A stretch of 64,000 nt of DNA from Vicia villosa (taxonomy: Eukaryota; Streptophyta; Magnoliopsida; Fabales; Fabaceae), in NCBI RefSeq assembly GCF_029867415.1, contig NW_026705771.1, positions 248,001-312,000 on the forward strand. Reading direction: 5' to 3'. The notes under the pieces were generated by a model. The model was not told the origin of the DNA and made no database searches. It saw nothing but the letters and a program-made list of their open reading frames with translations. Position 1 is the first letter of the stretch, and each line of letters opens with the position of its first letter. A program made the translations under genes and the position numbers. This document shows positions 23,346-35,049 of this stretch, one piece after another.

Positions 23346-25449
23346 TATCTCCGCACTATATCTAGAAGATAATGTTCATTTGATTTGTAGAAATATACTG
23401 AAAAGGCAACATTAGTTTTATGCAATGTCGTGATGCATGTATTGAAATGTTTTTTGAAATGAATGAGAGTGTTATGCATATGCCATGAGGTACATGATGT
23501 ATGAATGAAAAATTTCGTTAACGACGACAGCAAACGGTAGTAGCGTCTGGCGGGGAAAATAAATCCCTGACTGTTGCAGAGAATACGAAGTACAAGTCTA
23601 GGAAGTCTCGCTTCATGCTCGAGGATACTCAACTGAGGATATTTGACTTCTGCTTGGGGAAGGAAGTAATTTAAAAGATCGATCTTGATGTACCCTGACC
23701 GGAGATAAGAGAGATAGATAGAATCTCTGATGTTCAATCTGACAAAGCTCAATTGTGAGTGCCAACCTTTGTTGGAGAAGAGATTATTCGAAGATAGCTT
23801 CTTGAAGATTACTTTGTAGGGATATGATCCTGTGAAACTGGCACTATGTGAAAGCATGAATGCTTTGAACATTGCCCCCAGTGATTATAGTAACTGCCAT
23901 TCCTAGACTTATATTGATTGGGATATATAAATGAGTATCGGTCAAAGTTTCGAACATGCCTTGCATAGCTTTGCCCCAACTAGTAGGGACTTTGAAGAGA
24001 TTCGCCTCGTGAGGACCTTATGAGATGTGTACTATGGGTGACATGCCCCTCGTACCCATAAACTTAGTATGATGCCCCTGACTGATCGGGAAGTAGCTTC
24101 AGACCCACTTGGGTGCATGCCCCTGATTGTTTGGCATTCTTGAGAGATTCTTGAAATCTTGAACTGATTGCCCTAGATGGATTGGACAAGGCATGTCATG
24201 CCCCTGGTATACATTGACTTCTGATTAACTGAGTCAGGCATAGGAGATGATGCTTCTAAATTGGTTTTGTCTGTCGGGATAACTTTTAGTCATTAGTCAT
24301 ACCCTGTTCAGATTCTTCCTGATGCTAACATTTGAAATTATGTAAAATAATATGTTTAATAATGAGTTCATGAGATGCAATGCATATGTCTGTCTTGATT
24401 TTTTGAAAAACATTAAAACAGAAGATGTAAAAGCGTGATATTTGTAAGAACGAGATATCAACTCAGCATTTATGGTAAACCTTAAGGAGACAGGATACCT
24501 TTTTTGGTAACAGTATGCTTTCAAACTAACCATGCTTCGGTTAGGACTTTCAAGGGTTGTAACGTGGCTTGGTTCACGGTTTAAGAAACAAAGTATAATG
24601 GCTCAAATTTTATTTGTACCCATCCCAATCTTCATGATGTTCTTCGATCCTATGCTCAGTTAACCTTGAGTTTAAGTCCTAACATAGCTTGAAGTTGTAA
24701 CATTGACATTTGGTGATGGTTAAAGCACCGCCGGTTTATTTGGATAGGCAGTCATCTTTTTTTTTGTAATGTTTTCTTTCGTCGAGGATTTGTAGGACCT
24801 CTTTTTTGAATTTGTTATCCCTAACTTTTGCCTGAACTGTTTGTTTTGAGATTACAGTCAGCGGGATGTTTCAATTTTGATGAGTCTACTTCATAGGTTT
24901 TAACTTAACAATTTTTTCTTCTTTTTGATGGATATTGACTGCCTGACTTAATGGTTACAAGAACCCATCACTATTTGCATAAGAGGCATACTGGCATGAC
25001 TGAGTTAACTGAGTAACTACCCTGCCCCAGGTTATGATTAAGGTTTCAATTTGCACATGAAAGAAACTTCTACTCCTTAGGCTCAAAGGGGTTGACTAGG
25101 GATTAACATCCTTATATCTCCATTGTTTAGGAATTGAAACAATGCCTGTACATCGTCAGCATAGTCTATTCAAAAGCATTACTGTATGAGGTTGCGGTAT
25201 CATTTTCGTCATCCTCCCTCAAAAGGCTTACAGCTTAGCTGGAGTCGAATATCACAAAACATAAACAAAGTAAAGACACAGTTTAAATGAGTGGTAGCGA
25301 AATGATTTATTCAAGACAAACATCTGCAATGCACTAATGATGATTATTAAAACAGATAATGTCTATCATAAGTCAACTATTTAAACAAACAGAATAGAAA
25401 TTGCAAATGAAAGTAGAACTAATGATCTGACAGTCCATCCTTCTATCCA
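23346..25449 (-). other. G region between gag and the tandem arrays, non-coding
   Basis: No recognised coding sequence. 23346-24440 matches F at about 63080-64000. On the sense strand it has many GGGGCA motifs (plus-strand TGCCCC at about 23873, 23971, 24044, 24072, 24118, 24199). Blocks at about 24530-24610 and 25040-25200 are conserved with A (49460-49560, 48911-49060) and B (57925-58040, 57155-57300). The minus ORFs at 23345-23872 and 24297-24533 show no domain I recognise. Confidence 0.6.
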
Positions 25450-26251
25450 TTAATCAGTTTTGTCATGACTAGGCATGGGAGCGGTGATCACCACAGGACT
25501 CTCAGGAGGGTTGAACTCAATTTTGCCAGCCTCGATCATGTCTTGGATCTTGCTCCTCAGTGTCCAACAACTATTTGTATCATGACCAGGGCTATCGGAG
25601 TGGTGCGCACACCTCGCATTGGGATTATAGCTGCGAGCAGAAGTACTGGGATTCTTAGGGGGGTCCTTTAAAGTAATTAACTGTGACTTCAACAAGTATT
25701 GTAATGCGTGAGCCAATGACATATTAATCTGGGTGAATTGACGCTTAGGTGCATCTGGCTTGCTTCGTTGTTGTGGAACTACCCCAACAGATGGGTTGCA
25801 TTCATTATGACATTTCTGGTTGTACATAGCATCAGCCATATGAGGCTTCTCATGTAAGTTGAAATCAATGATCCTGTCGTCAATTAAGTCTTGTCCTATG
25901 CTTCAGTGGTCCATAATCTTCGGTATCATGATCAGGATTGTTCGAATGATAAGCACATCTTGCATTGTACTTGTACCCAGGAGCAGGATTGGCAGGAACT
26001 GAATACGGAGGCAATAATGTTATCAAGTTCTGATTGAGCAGTTTTTGCAGAACTTGAGACAACGACATGTGCAATGGAGTAAATGAGCGCTTAGGTTTGG
26101 ATTTCCGATTACCTTGCTGCATATGATGATCCTTCTCCTTCTTGATCAGAAGTGCCTTCAATTCTTCTTGCCTATTGGACAAGTTAAGGATCATCTCTTG
26201 GAACTGGTTGTTCTGAGCTTGAAGATTTTTGACGGATTGCTCGAGATCCAT
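25450..26251 (-). pseudogene. Defective Ogre-like gag of element G (capsid core deleted)
   Basis: The start at 26251, MDLEQSVKNLQAQNNQFQ, is a coiled-coil N-terminus homologous to the A gag start. Then KKEKDHH jumps straight to KSKPKRSFTPLHMSLSQVLQ, so about 310 codons present in A, including the Retrotrans_gag capsid-like core, are absent. Two zinc-knuckle-like modules follow: a damaged one (CAYHSNNPDHDTEDYG) and, after a frameshift near 25895, an intact one in 25450-25839 (CAHHSDSPGHDTNSC). The protein cannot form capsids as it stands. It lies between the leader and the 3' region in the element's own direction. Confidence 0.78.
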
Positions 26252-26406
26252 TGGTGCTGAAATAAACAGCGAGAGAGGATGAGAGACCTGTTGTAAGAAA
26301 CCTGTTATGCGATGTTATGAATGCAAATGCAACATTTTCAAGGATCTTTAGGAAATTTAGTTTGCGGCATTTAGAAATTAAATCGGTCATAACCTTGTCT
26401 GAAGAA
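26252..26406 (-). other. G leader directly upstream of gag
   Basis: Matches the A leader just before its gag (47130-47272): GTTTCTTACAAC and CTTGAAAA.GTTGCATTTGC phrases on the sense strand. It is cut at 26407-26411 by the insertion of H. Confidence 0.65.
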
Positions 26407-26411
26407 ATCTG

Positions 26412-29400
26412 TTTCATACCCCAAAATTTTCCCATCTCATTTCATCGTCAAGGGTTCAAGGTTCAATGGTTAAACTCAAGTCACTCTCTCCTAATTAAAG
26501 GGCCCTCAAATTGGGGTTTTGGATTTGCTAAGGAGAAAATATGTATCAAGGGTTCCAAGGGATTTCATATGGTTTATTAGGGTTCAAGGTATTTCCATGT
26601 CAAAAGTCAAGCTTCAATTCCAAGGATTGCTCATTCGAATGCTCAGATGATCCACAGTCGACTAGTTTGACCTAAAAGTCAACTATGGTCAAATTACAGC
26701 CAAAACTCCTAATTTTTTGTCAACATCAACCTCTTGAAACATTATTCATCATTTGATCAAGGTTTGATCATGATTTATCAAGGAAAGCTTCAAAATCAAC
26801 AAGACTCAAAGTTGCCAAATTAGGGTTTTATAGGAGAAAGTCAACTCAACTTTGACTGGCCATAACTTTCACATGGAGTATCAAAAATTTCCCAACCAAA
26901 GCCTATTATGAAGTAAATTGGATTCTCTACAACTTTGTCTCTCACATGTCAAGGCTAGAAATGCTTCATTCAAGAGGTATGGTCCAATACATTACAGGTC
27001 CTCCAAAAAGGTCATTAAAAGGTCATCTTTTCCAAAAGCCCATAACATGAGCATGGAAACTTCAATGGATATGAAACCAAAAGGAGTGTTTAGAGGACTC
27101 TTTCAGATTTCTAAATAGTCCAAGAACATCCCAAAATGATAAAAATTGAGCAAGATACAAGTTGCAGAAGTTGAACAATTTTGAAGAGGTGCATGAAGAG
27201 AAATGCTTGTCAAAATCAATTTTTTTCCAAATGGGCCCAAGTTCTTTTGATCTAAACTTATTCCTAAGTCATCCATGGTCTCTAAACTCATTTGCACGCC
27301 CCTCCCTCTTTTATTTAATTTATTTTTGAATTAATTAATTAGAATTCAATTTTAATTAAATAAGATACAAATATGAAAGGCAAGGCATATTGGGCTTGAT
27401 TGTTATTTGTCTTGAGGTCCATGAAACATCATGAAAGCTAGCAAGAAACGTACAAGGCATGATTACATGAATATTGGCCAAGTTTGGAAATATCACATTT
27501 GATTCTCAATCAAATATTTCTCCATGAATGCCAAATATTTTTATCATTACTTCTGACCTAATCTCACTCCAGATATAAGGATAATATTTTCTGCATCAAG
27601 GGGGACGAGGACACAGGCCATAGGACTAGGGTTTATAATTCAAATTTTTCATGCAAAGTGACACCATCAAATTCCAAGTTGCAGCCTCTTTCAATCAATT
27701 CCAAGCTCATAAACGTGTTCTTGATGTATAATAGAGTGAGTATAGGTCAGGTTCCATGGCCAGTACGTGATGAGTCACCGCATGCATAAGCATTGATTTC
27801 ATACTCTTTTCAATTAACGTTTTCTTTTTTTATCATATTTTGAAGGAAGCTAACTATGCTAACATTTTCATGAGGTTGAGTGGAGCAGGATAGGATCATC
27901 GTTTGAGAATTATCGTGGCCAAACCGTGCGTTGCCATTGTTAGGGTTCAAAGGAGCTTGCTTTCGGTATCGTAGATACAGGCCGCTGCAGTCCAAACCAT
28001 CATCACCATTGAACTCGCCAAGGCCAAATTAGCATATCTGGGCGCTTTAATTGTTTCATTAAAGTGTGGTTTCTGAGTTTTTGTTGTTTGCAGAATTCAA
28101 AGGTTTTTTTGCAGCTAAATCCGCAGCAATCTTGGAAGTAGAATCCGCAGGTAAGCTTGTGAAACGATGAACAGTTTTGGTTGAAAGGTGAACTGTTGCG
28201 TGGCTCAATGTTATTCGCCAGTGAAAAGTCTCTTCCTCTCTCCATACGTGTGGCACACCACAGTTCGCTAGTCAAAATTCCAGCCTCCTCTCTCTTCACG
28301 CAATTGGCTATGCCCAATGGATCTGGGACCCACTCCAGGCTTCTTTGACTTCTTTTCCATTCAGTAATTAGATTTAATATATATTTTATTCAAATCATTC
28401 CTTTGACAACTTAAAAATGTAGCATAACTGGTACTGAAGGGAGAGGTGTTTCTAGGAGAACCTGGGTTCGATTTCCAGGCTATGCAATGTGTTTTTTTAA
28501 AACCTTTTAAATGTTGATCCCTTGATTCTCATCAATGCACGTCCACCATATGCTCTCAACCAGTAGCCATAGGATCATACCAATGCTCAGATCCAACGCT
28601 TGTGAAGATGAAGGCACACCATGGACACTCAAGGGCTGCCACACAGGATTACTTCCCAGGTTTTTTAATTCTTTTATTAGTTTAATTTTATAAACTTGTT
28701 TTATTTGTATTTTCTTTTTTATTTTAAAATTGAAAGTAGATTTTATTTAATAAATAATTAGGTGCAAATAATTAATATTTGGTTCGATTATATTTAATAA
28801 TCGAGCTGGTTATTAATATTTAATTAATTAAAAATAGGTTAGGATTAATTTAATTAGGATTAGGTTCACCCTCATAAATTCGTTATTTGTTTTAATCAAA
28901 CCTATTGATTACGATAATTAACGATAATTAATTTCATTCATATTAACAATCCATTTAAAATACAATCAATTTGTTAATGGTTATAATCGAATCGATCGAT
29001 TAGGATAAATAACAATCCTTCATTAATTTATTAATCGTTTTAATCAAATTAATTGGTTGCGATGGTTAATAATAAAAATAATTCAATTCCCAAAAACAAT
29101 AATTTATAATTAAAACACATTAATTTGCTAACGCTGATAATCGAATCAATCGATTAGAATAGTTAGCAATGCTTTATTAAATCTGTTAATTATGGTGATT
29201 AAATCTATTAATCATCGCGATTAATAGAACATATTATAATCAGGGTTGTACGCCATTCAAAACACAATTTCTTTCACAAAACTACGGATTTTCAAAACTG
29301 CGATAAGGTAATTCAAAATACCTTGCAAACTGCGAATTTCAAAAATATGATAAGGTAATTCAAAATACCTTCAACACATTCATACTAACTCTAAGGCGTA

Positions 29401-29717
29401 CAACCCTGCCCCGAACTACGTTGACTCTGATCCTCCCTAAGGAGGTACGTAGGCACTTGGATAAACAAGGCGAGTCCCCTTCCCCAAAATCTCACTTTTC
29501 ACCCTATTCATTTCCTTAGCTATAAACCTTAACACTTTTAGCCATAAACCTTTGCCTTAAATTCAAAACCTTAGGAAAGGGTTAAGGGTGCCTAACACCT
29601 TCCCTTGACTCGAATATAATAACTTACCCCGAATCTCTTAACTGCGTAGGGTTTCCTATTCGCCTGGTAGAATAGGTGGCGACTCTAAATCTATTTTTTT
29701 TAGGTCAGGTTGCTACA
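26412..29717 (+). mobile_element. Solo LTR H (Ogre-like, mosaic U3/U5)
   Basis: Opens TTTCATACCCCAAAATTT and ends GGTTGCTACA, 3.3 kb, plus strand, against the direction of G. Flanks ATCTG (26407-26411) and CTCTG (29718-29722) form a 5-bp TSD with one mismatch. Joining the flanks restores the leader seen in A (CATCCAA...TTCTTCAGACAA). The first 1.2 kb follow the U3 of LTR A, the last 0.8 kb follow family-2 LTRs (B, B-prime). A Pol III box B-like motif lies at 28465-28475. Plus- and minus-strand ORFs inside are LTR noise. Confidence 0.9.
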
Positions 29718-29819
29718 CTCTGATTCTTGGATGTTCTTCTATGGGAATCAAGCTCACCATATCCAGTGGGTCATAGCCTCTAATTCGGGGTACTTGTACT
29801 TCTGAATTTGAAGGCGTAT

Positions 29820-29846
29820 GGCTAGAGGGAAATAAATCTTCTTGCC
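29820..29846 (-). promoter_or_regulatory. Leader hairpin, G copy 2 (decayed)
   Basis: Sense strand: arm GGCAAGAAGA, loop TTTATTT, arm CCCTCTAGCC. The stem carries mismatches relative to copy 1 and to both copies in A. Confidence 0.5.
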
Positions 29847-29883
29847 CCTGATATGTTTTGTGCCTCTGTATTGGAAGGCATAT

Positions 29884-29910
29884 GTCCAGAGGAAAATAAA
29901 TCCTCTTGCC
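29884..29910 (-). promoter_or_regulatory. Leader hairpin, G copy 1
   Basis: Sense strand: arm GGCAAGAGGA, loop TTTATTT, arm TCCTCTGGAC. It is nearly identical to the two hairpins of A (46932-46958, 46997-47023). Its position in the leader upstream of gag suggests an RNA packaging or dimer signal. That role is inferred. Confidence 0.55.
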
Positions 29911-30710
29911 CCTTGATGAGAATTTAGTCCTTGATAATGGCACCTGAAATTGTGCGGCTTAAATTCCTAAGATCCTTGAAGGGTTAGTTAACATGCTATG
30001 TTATGATGTCATGATATCATGAGAATGTAATGCATCAGGTAAAACCTATGGTAGTAGGGACAAATAAGTCCTACAAGAAAAACCTGCAAGGAAATCAAAG
30101 GGTTAGCAGCACACACAAGCAAGTCACACAAGAGTCCTTAGGCTTAAAGGCTTGCATGGAGTCTGACCAGGTAACTACCCTTCCCCAATAGGTACTTCTA
30201 AGTATAGGATGAAATTTAGTAACCAGGTTCTAAAAAGTTACTCAAAATGGTCAGTCCTTCTAAACACCCTCGAACATGATACATATATACCATGCAATGA
30301 TACTTTGAGAAAGAACCTATCTGAGTTGTAGTATCGGGTAGCGACTATGCCCTTAACATACATCAAGAGTAGTCCCTCCACAACGTTCCTAAAGGCCAAG
30401 ATGGGGTAAAGGTAACTAAAGGTCCTTAAGCTCCGACTCACCCATAGATATCCACACGAACCTCCCTCATACAAGAGAAGCATGCAAACACACATAGAGA
30501 CCTAACTTAAGCGTGAACTCTCATATTGACAAATCCCCCATATACATGAAGGAGGTCGCCATGACTATGCCACTTCCTATCTTAAGGTGCACTCGAATCC
30601 GGGTATAGGATTCATCTTCCATTAAATGCCCAAAACAACCTTGAAAAGTAAAGCAAGCAAAACAAACAAATATTAAGTGATCTAAGCTCTAAGGTAACCC
30701 CTCTTTAAAA

Positions 30711-30730
30711 TATCCCCAGCAGAGTTTCCA
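30711..30730 (-). promoter_or_regulatory. Primer binding site of element G
   Basis: The minus strand reads TGGAAACTCTGCTGGGGATA, four bases downstream of the 5' LTR end. It corresponds to TGGCGACTCTG-type sites in A and B, which in Ogre elements are described as complementary to an Arg tRNA. C-to-A and G-to-A changes at positions 4-5 weaken the match. Confidence 0.75.
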
Positions 30731-32814
30731 GTTCTGTGACACGGTGGGAGAACTGACTTTTTTAAATGTTGCGGATAGCAAGAGTCGCCACCGACTTTTA
30801 TTTTATCCAATTTGGAAAGGCAAAAAGAACAGGAAAGATCTTTGAAAGATTTTCAGTTCGGGGGGTAGGTTATACAAAGGGAAGGTGTAAGCACCCTTTG
30901 TATCCATGGTTATCCATGGGCTCTTAGTTCGCTTAGCTTACTTGTTTTTTTGAAATGTTTGAAAGGTGTCGTGTGTGTTTAGAAAATATTTTGAATAAGG
31001 ACTTTAGCTTGTAAATAAGCGTAGCCTTTTGGAAATTGTTTTGAAAAGAGGTGTGAAAAGCATTTGAAAGTTTGATTTGAATGTGAGCAAGCAGTTAAGA
31101 GATACCTACCCTAATTTTATCTTTCTTGTTTTTTAAGTCTTTCGTTTGAAGGGGCTATCTATACCAATTGTTAGGAAGGTAGTCCTTTCATTGGATGTAA
31201 TCGGGTCATCGAGGGTTATCGCTTATCATAAGGCTATCCATACCATAAGAAGGGTAGGAAGTCTTTAGGAAAGGATGAGAATAGTCATTTTAGGCAACCA
31301 GTAAGGATACCTTAGCAATCGAAGGGACTATCATCATTTATCGAGGCAACATCGAGGGACGAGATCATTTTTATCGTAGGCAACTCGAAGGGACTATGAT
31401 CTTTATTCCGAAGGGACTATGATGATTTGAATTCGTAGGCAACATGTGCTAAGGTATCCCTACATCCGAGGGACTTGACTATTTTTGATCAAAAGGCAGT
31501 ATAAGAGAGGATTACCCTAAAGGTGAGTGGGTGCAACAATCACGTGAATTGAATTCATATTTTTATCTTGCATTAGGTGAGCTATATTAAATTAATTTTT
31601 TTGTCACTCCCTATTTTACTAACCACGCAGTTAATATCATACAGAAATTTAAAGTGCAGAAATTAAATCCTACGCTATTACAAGGCTTCGGGGAGGGGGA
31701 TTACAATACCAAAACAGGGGATGCGGAAAAGTAAAATCCTAGTTTAAACTATTACAAGGCTTTGGGGGAAGTTACATAATAATTAATAAAAATAGGCGGA
31801 AAATAAAAGCCTAATTACTATTACAGCCCTTAGCAGTTACATAATAATAATTAAACAATAATAAAATCGGGAAGTCGAGAAGTGGAGATGAGAAGAAGAG
31901 AATTTAAAATAAAAAATAAATAAATAAATAAATAACAAAATAAGGATTTAAAAACTATATTTTTAACCTAATTACTAATTGATTATTAAATTAAAATTCT
32001 AAATTAATTATTATGTAAAAATTATCTAATGTCTAAATTAAACCCTAAGTTAAAACCTAATTAAAAAAATATGTCAAAATTGGCCTAATTAAAATCTAGA
32101 AATTAATGTTTTTGATTAAATAATTAAGTGATATTAAACTAATTAAAATAACCTAATTAAATTACTAAATTAAAACCTAATAAAAAACTATGTTTTAAAA
32201 AAAATTATATAATTAAAAAAGAAAGAAAAGAAAAAGGTTATATAAAAAAACAAAAAAATTTAGAAAACCGGGCGCGTGATCCTGTGTGATACGCCTTTGA
32301 TTGACTATGGTGCGCCTGCGGATTTTGCTGCGATTTTTCCTGCGGAATAGCTACGATTTCGTTGCAAAAAACCTTGCGAACACGATGGTGGCTTTTGTTT
32401 GGTTTGAAACCTCCTGTAGGTGCAAAAACGAAGATAAACAAACTCCATGCCCTAACAATGGTGAATTTCGCTCTTGGCCTCATAACTTCATTCCAACGAT
32501 CCAATCCTCTCCTAAATGCATCCAGAAACTCATATACATGAACAAATCACATTAAAACACAAGGATACAAGCAATTCGAATTTCACAAAATATGTATGAA
32601 TATGTAAACTTGGTATATACGTTATGGATGCTATAGAAGCTTAAGAACGATGCAATCTTACCATATCTTACCTCAGGAATGATTTAGGATGGTTATTTGG
32701 CCTTGAGGATGCTCGTAATGAAGAATACGATTTGTCACTCTCTTTGAAGTATTTTTGAAGCTCGGAAAACCTACTCTTCTCCAAAATTTTGTGCTCCCTT
32801 GGTATGGCTTAGGG

Positions 32815-32822
32815 TATTTATA
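32815..32822 (-). promoter_or_regulatory. TATA box of the G 5' LTR
   Basis: The minus strand reads TATAAATACCC, matching the 3' LTR copy at 20536-20543. Probable promoter of the element's RNA. Confidence 0.62.
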
Positions 32823-33618
32823 ATGGTTAGAATTAGGGCAAAGATTTGATTAAAAAATAAGTTTTTGAGATTTGGTGAAAATATAAAAATATGACAAAAA
32901 TATTCCTATTTTTGGTCTAATTTTTATCTTCTCTTTCCAATCTCTCTTGCCACGAAATTAAAACGAATATTTGATATATTGGATGATTGAAATTGATTGG
33001 AAATCAAGCCAAATAAAATATCTTCATATTTTTTCAAATATTTGACTTATATGGTATTTTTTAATGAAAAAATTCAACAAAAAATAAAATAAAAATCAAA
33101 TGGTCGTGGTTTTGGACTTGGACACTCTTGATAACATTAGAAGCAAGTTTGGTTCATAAAAGAATAGGCCCATTTGCAAGAAAATCAATTTTGGAACTTA
33201 TTTGCTTCATGCACTCCTTCAAAAAATGGCCAACTTCATCAATCCATAACTCCTTCAATATTTATCATATGGAGGTGTTATAGGACTTTTTGGAAAGCTC
33301 AAGGTGTCATCTACAAGCTAATTTGGAACATAATTTGTATTTGAGGATTTTATCTTGATGATATTTGCTCTGACAAAAAACAACTTTTTGTGAACTTCTA
33401 GAAAGGAACTGTAATATTTTGGCTCATATCTCCCAAATGAAGCATTTTTGGCCTTGGCTTTAGAGAGTCAAAGTTGTAGAGAATTAAATTTCCTTCAATA
33501 CAGGATTTTATTGGGAAATTTCTGATGTTCCATGTGAAAGTTATGTCTGGTCAAAGTTCAGTTGACTTTTAGGTCAAAAACCCTAATTTAGAAACTTTGT
33601 GTTTTGTTGATTTTTGAA

Positions 33619-33906
33619 GGCAAAAAACTCTTTTTGGTCCCGTATGTTAACCTCGGGGTTCATTTTGGTCCCTTAACTTCACAAAGTTCCATATTGGTCC
33701 CTTAATTCTTCAAAAAGGTATCATTTTAGTCCTTTTTGTCATATTAGCGACGGAAAAAATCAAAAATCGGTCGCTAAATCAGCCGCTATTATGGCAAGAA
33801 GGACTAAAATGACACCTTTTGAAGAGTTAAGGGACCAATATGAAACTTTTTAAAGTTAAGGGACCAAAATGAACCCTGAGGTTAACATACGGGACCAAAA
33901 AGGGTA
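33619..33906. mobile_element. MITE-like palindromic insertion in the G 5' LTR
   Basis: 288 bp with long inverted ends: TTTTTGGTCCCGTATGTTAA near the left end, its complement near the right end, then paired ATTTTGGTCCCTTAA stretches. The centre is near 33760 (CGACGGAAAAAATC). A 17-bp direct repeat, TTTTGTTGATTTTTGAA, flanks it (33602-33618 and 33907-33923) and occurs once in the sister LTR at about 21326-21342. The TTTTTGGTCC ends resemble Mutator-like MITEs of legumes. The true TSD could be the last 9-10 bp. Confidence 0.85.
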
Positions 33907-34301
33907 TTTTGTTGATTTTTGAACTTTCCTTGATGAATCATGATCAAACCTTGATCAAATGATGAATGTTATTTCAAAATATGGATGTTGACCAAAAAAT
34001 CAAGAATTTTGACTGTAAGTTGACCATTGTTGACTTTTAGGTCAAACTAGTCGACTGTTGACTATCTGAGCATTTGATTGAACAATCTTGTGAATCAGAG
34101 CTTGAAACTTGGTATGAAGGTACTTTGAATCATATGAGAGACCATGAAGTCCACTTGAGGTGTCAGAACCTGATTTTACCTTGAGAGAAACAAAACCCTA
34201 GTTGGATGCTTGTTGCTTAGGAGAGAGAGGTAAGTGAGCTTATTCCTCAGTGCTTGAGCCAAATTATTTGAAATATGATGGGCAAATTTTGGGGTATGAC
34301 A

Positions 34302-35035
34302 ACATATAGAAAAGATTTATGTACATTATTAATAAACTTATTTTGAAGTCAGTAGAATTATAAAGGAGAGAGTTTTAGAAAGGTCTGACCGAATTTGAGA
34401 TAACCGTTGTTCATGTCTTTAACGAGAGAGAGAGAGAGAGAGAGCATCTTCAAAAGTTCTGTCTGTTTCTGCTTTAGCTTTGATCTTCTGTTTCTCCATA
34501 CTTTGAACTGGTTCTGATGAATCTTCTTATTTGACTTAGACTTGATGTGTTGGGTTACCTTGGCTTGTCTTTAGACTGATACTCTTTTTGGATTGTGAAT
34601 TTCTCATTTCCTTTCTTCTATTCTTCTAAGGAAGAGAGTATATTTTGGTGCAATGATTTTGTCTTTGCTTCAACAATCATGTTCTAAGAATGTCTTCTTC
34701 TTTAGATTCTGATAAGTTGGATTTGACAATCTTGGCACAGATCAGCTATGCTAGCTAATCTTTGATCTTGAATGTCTTCATTTAAGTATATTTCCATTAA
34801 GCACACATTCTTCTTTCTGATGTCTTAAGCATCTTGTGAACTTTTGATGTTGATCCACAAAACTCCTTATGATGGGTAAAAAATTGTTCACAGAGTATTG
34901 AGATCTTTCCTTGACATCTTCTGTTCCTAGTGAGTGTTTGGAGTATGACGTTGTCTTTCTACTCAGTGGTGTTTTTCTCTTTCTGGATCTCTCTACACGG
35001 TTAAGTGTTTGATCTTGAGATCAATACAGAGTCAT
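34302..35035 (-). mobile_element. Element C internal region, 5' leader part
   Basis: Continues C on the other side of G. Its right end meets the C primer site. It contains a (GA)n microsatellite at 34424-34444. No ORF of interest. Starts with the right TSD of G (ACATA, 34302-34306). Confidence 0.7.
34424..34444. repeat. (GA)n microsatellite
   Basis: About ten GA dinucleotides in the C leader. Confidence 0.9.
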
Positions 35036-35047
35036 GCTCTGATACCA
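35036..35047 (-). promoter_or_regulatory. Primer binding site of element C (initiator Met tRNA)
   Basis: The minus strand reads TGGTATCAGAGC, two bases from the end of the C 5' LTR. Confidence 0.85.
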
Positions 35048-35049
35048 AT

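Larger units (their letters stand above)
29718..30710 (-). other. Leader of element G
   Basis: Non-coding leader between primer site and gag, split from its last part by H. It matches the A leader (46125-47100) in order: CTTTAGTTACCTTTA..CCATCTTGG, TCAGATAGGTTC, AGTACCTATTGGGG and a duplicated hairpin (29820-29846, 29884-29910). Short ORFs (29713-29943, 30238-30495) run through it. None has a known domain. Confidence 0.65.
18445..34301 (-). mobile_element. Ogre-like non-autonomous Ty3/gypsy element G
   Basis: Two LTRs (18445-21719 and 30735-34301) in direct orientation, primer site beside the right one and PPT beside the left, so the element runs on the minus strand. LTR ends TGTCATACCCC...CACCGTG(T)TACA and the primer site match the Ogre-type pattern seen in element A. 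The interior, without the solo LTR H, is only about 5.7 kb: leader, a defective gag, a 3' non-coding region and three tandem arrays. No pol was recognised. Full Ogre elements are much longer and encode pol. A near-perfect 5-bp TSD flanks it inside element C. Confidence 0.88.
30735..34301 (-). mobile_element. 5' LTR of element G
   Basis: Runs from TGTGACACGGTGGG to GGGGTATGACA. It is longer than the 3' LTR only because of the 288-bp palindromic insertion at 33619-33906 plus a 17-bp duplication. Otherwise it matches 18445-21719 with scattered substitutions and small indels. TATA box at 32815-32822. It contains the (AAAT)n run near 31915-31935. Confidence 0.9.

Noticed and set aside
19906..32504. 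Twin ORFs starting MDRWNEVMRPRAKFTIVRAW (19906-20220 and 32238-32504) as a conserved gene
   Set aside because: Both lie in the two LTRs of G at the same offset. Similarity is due to LTR identity. No known domain.
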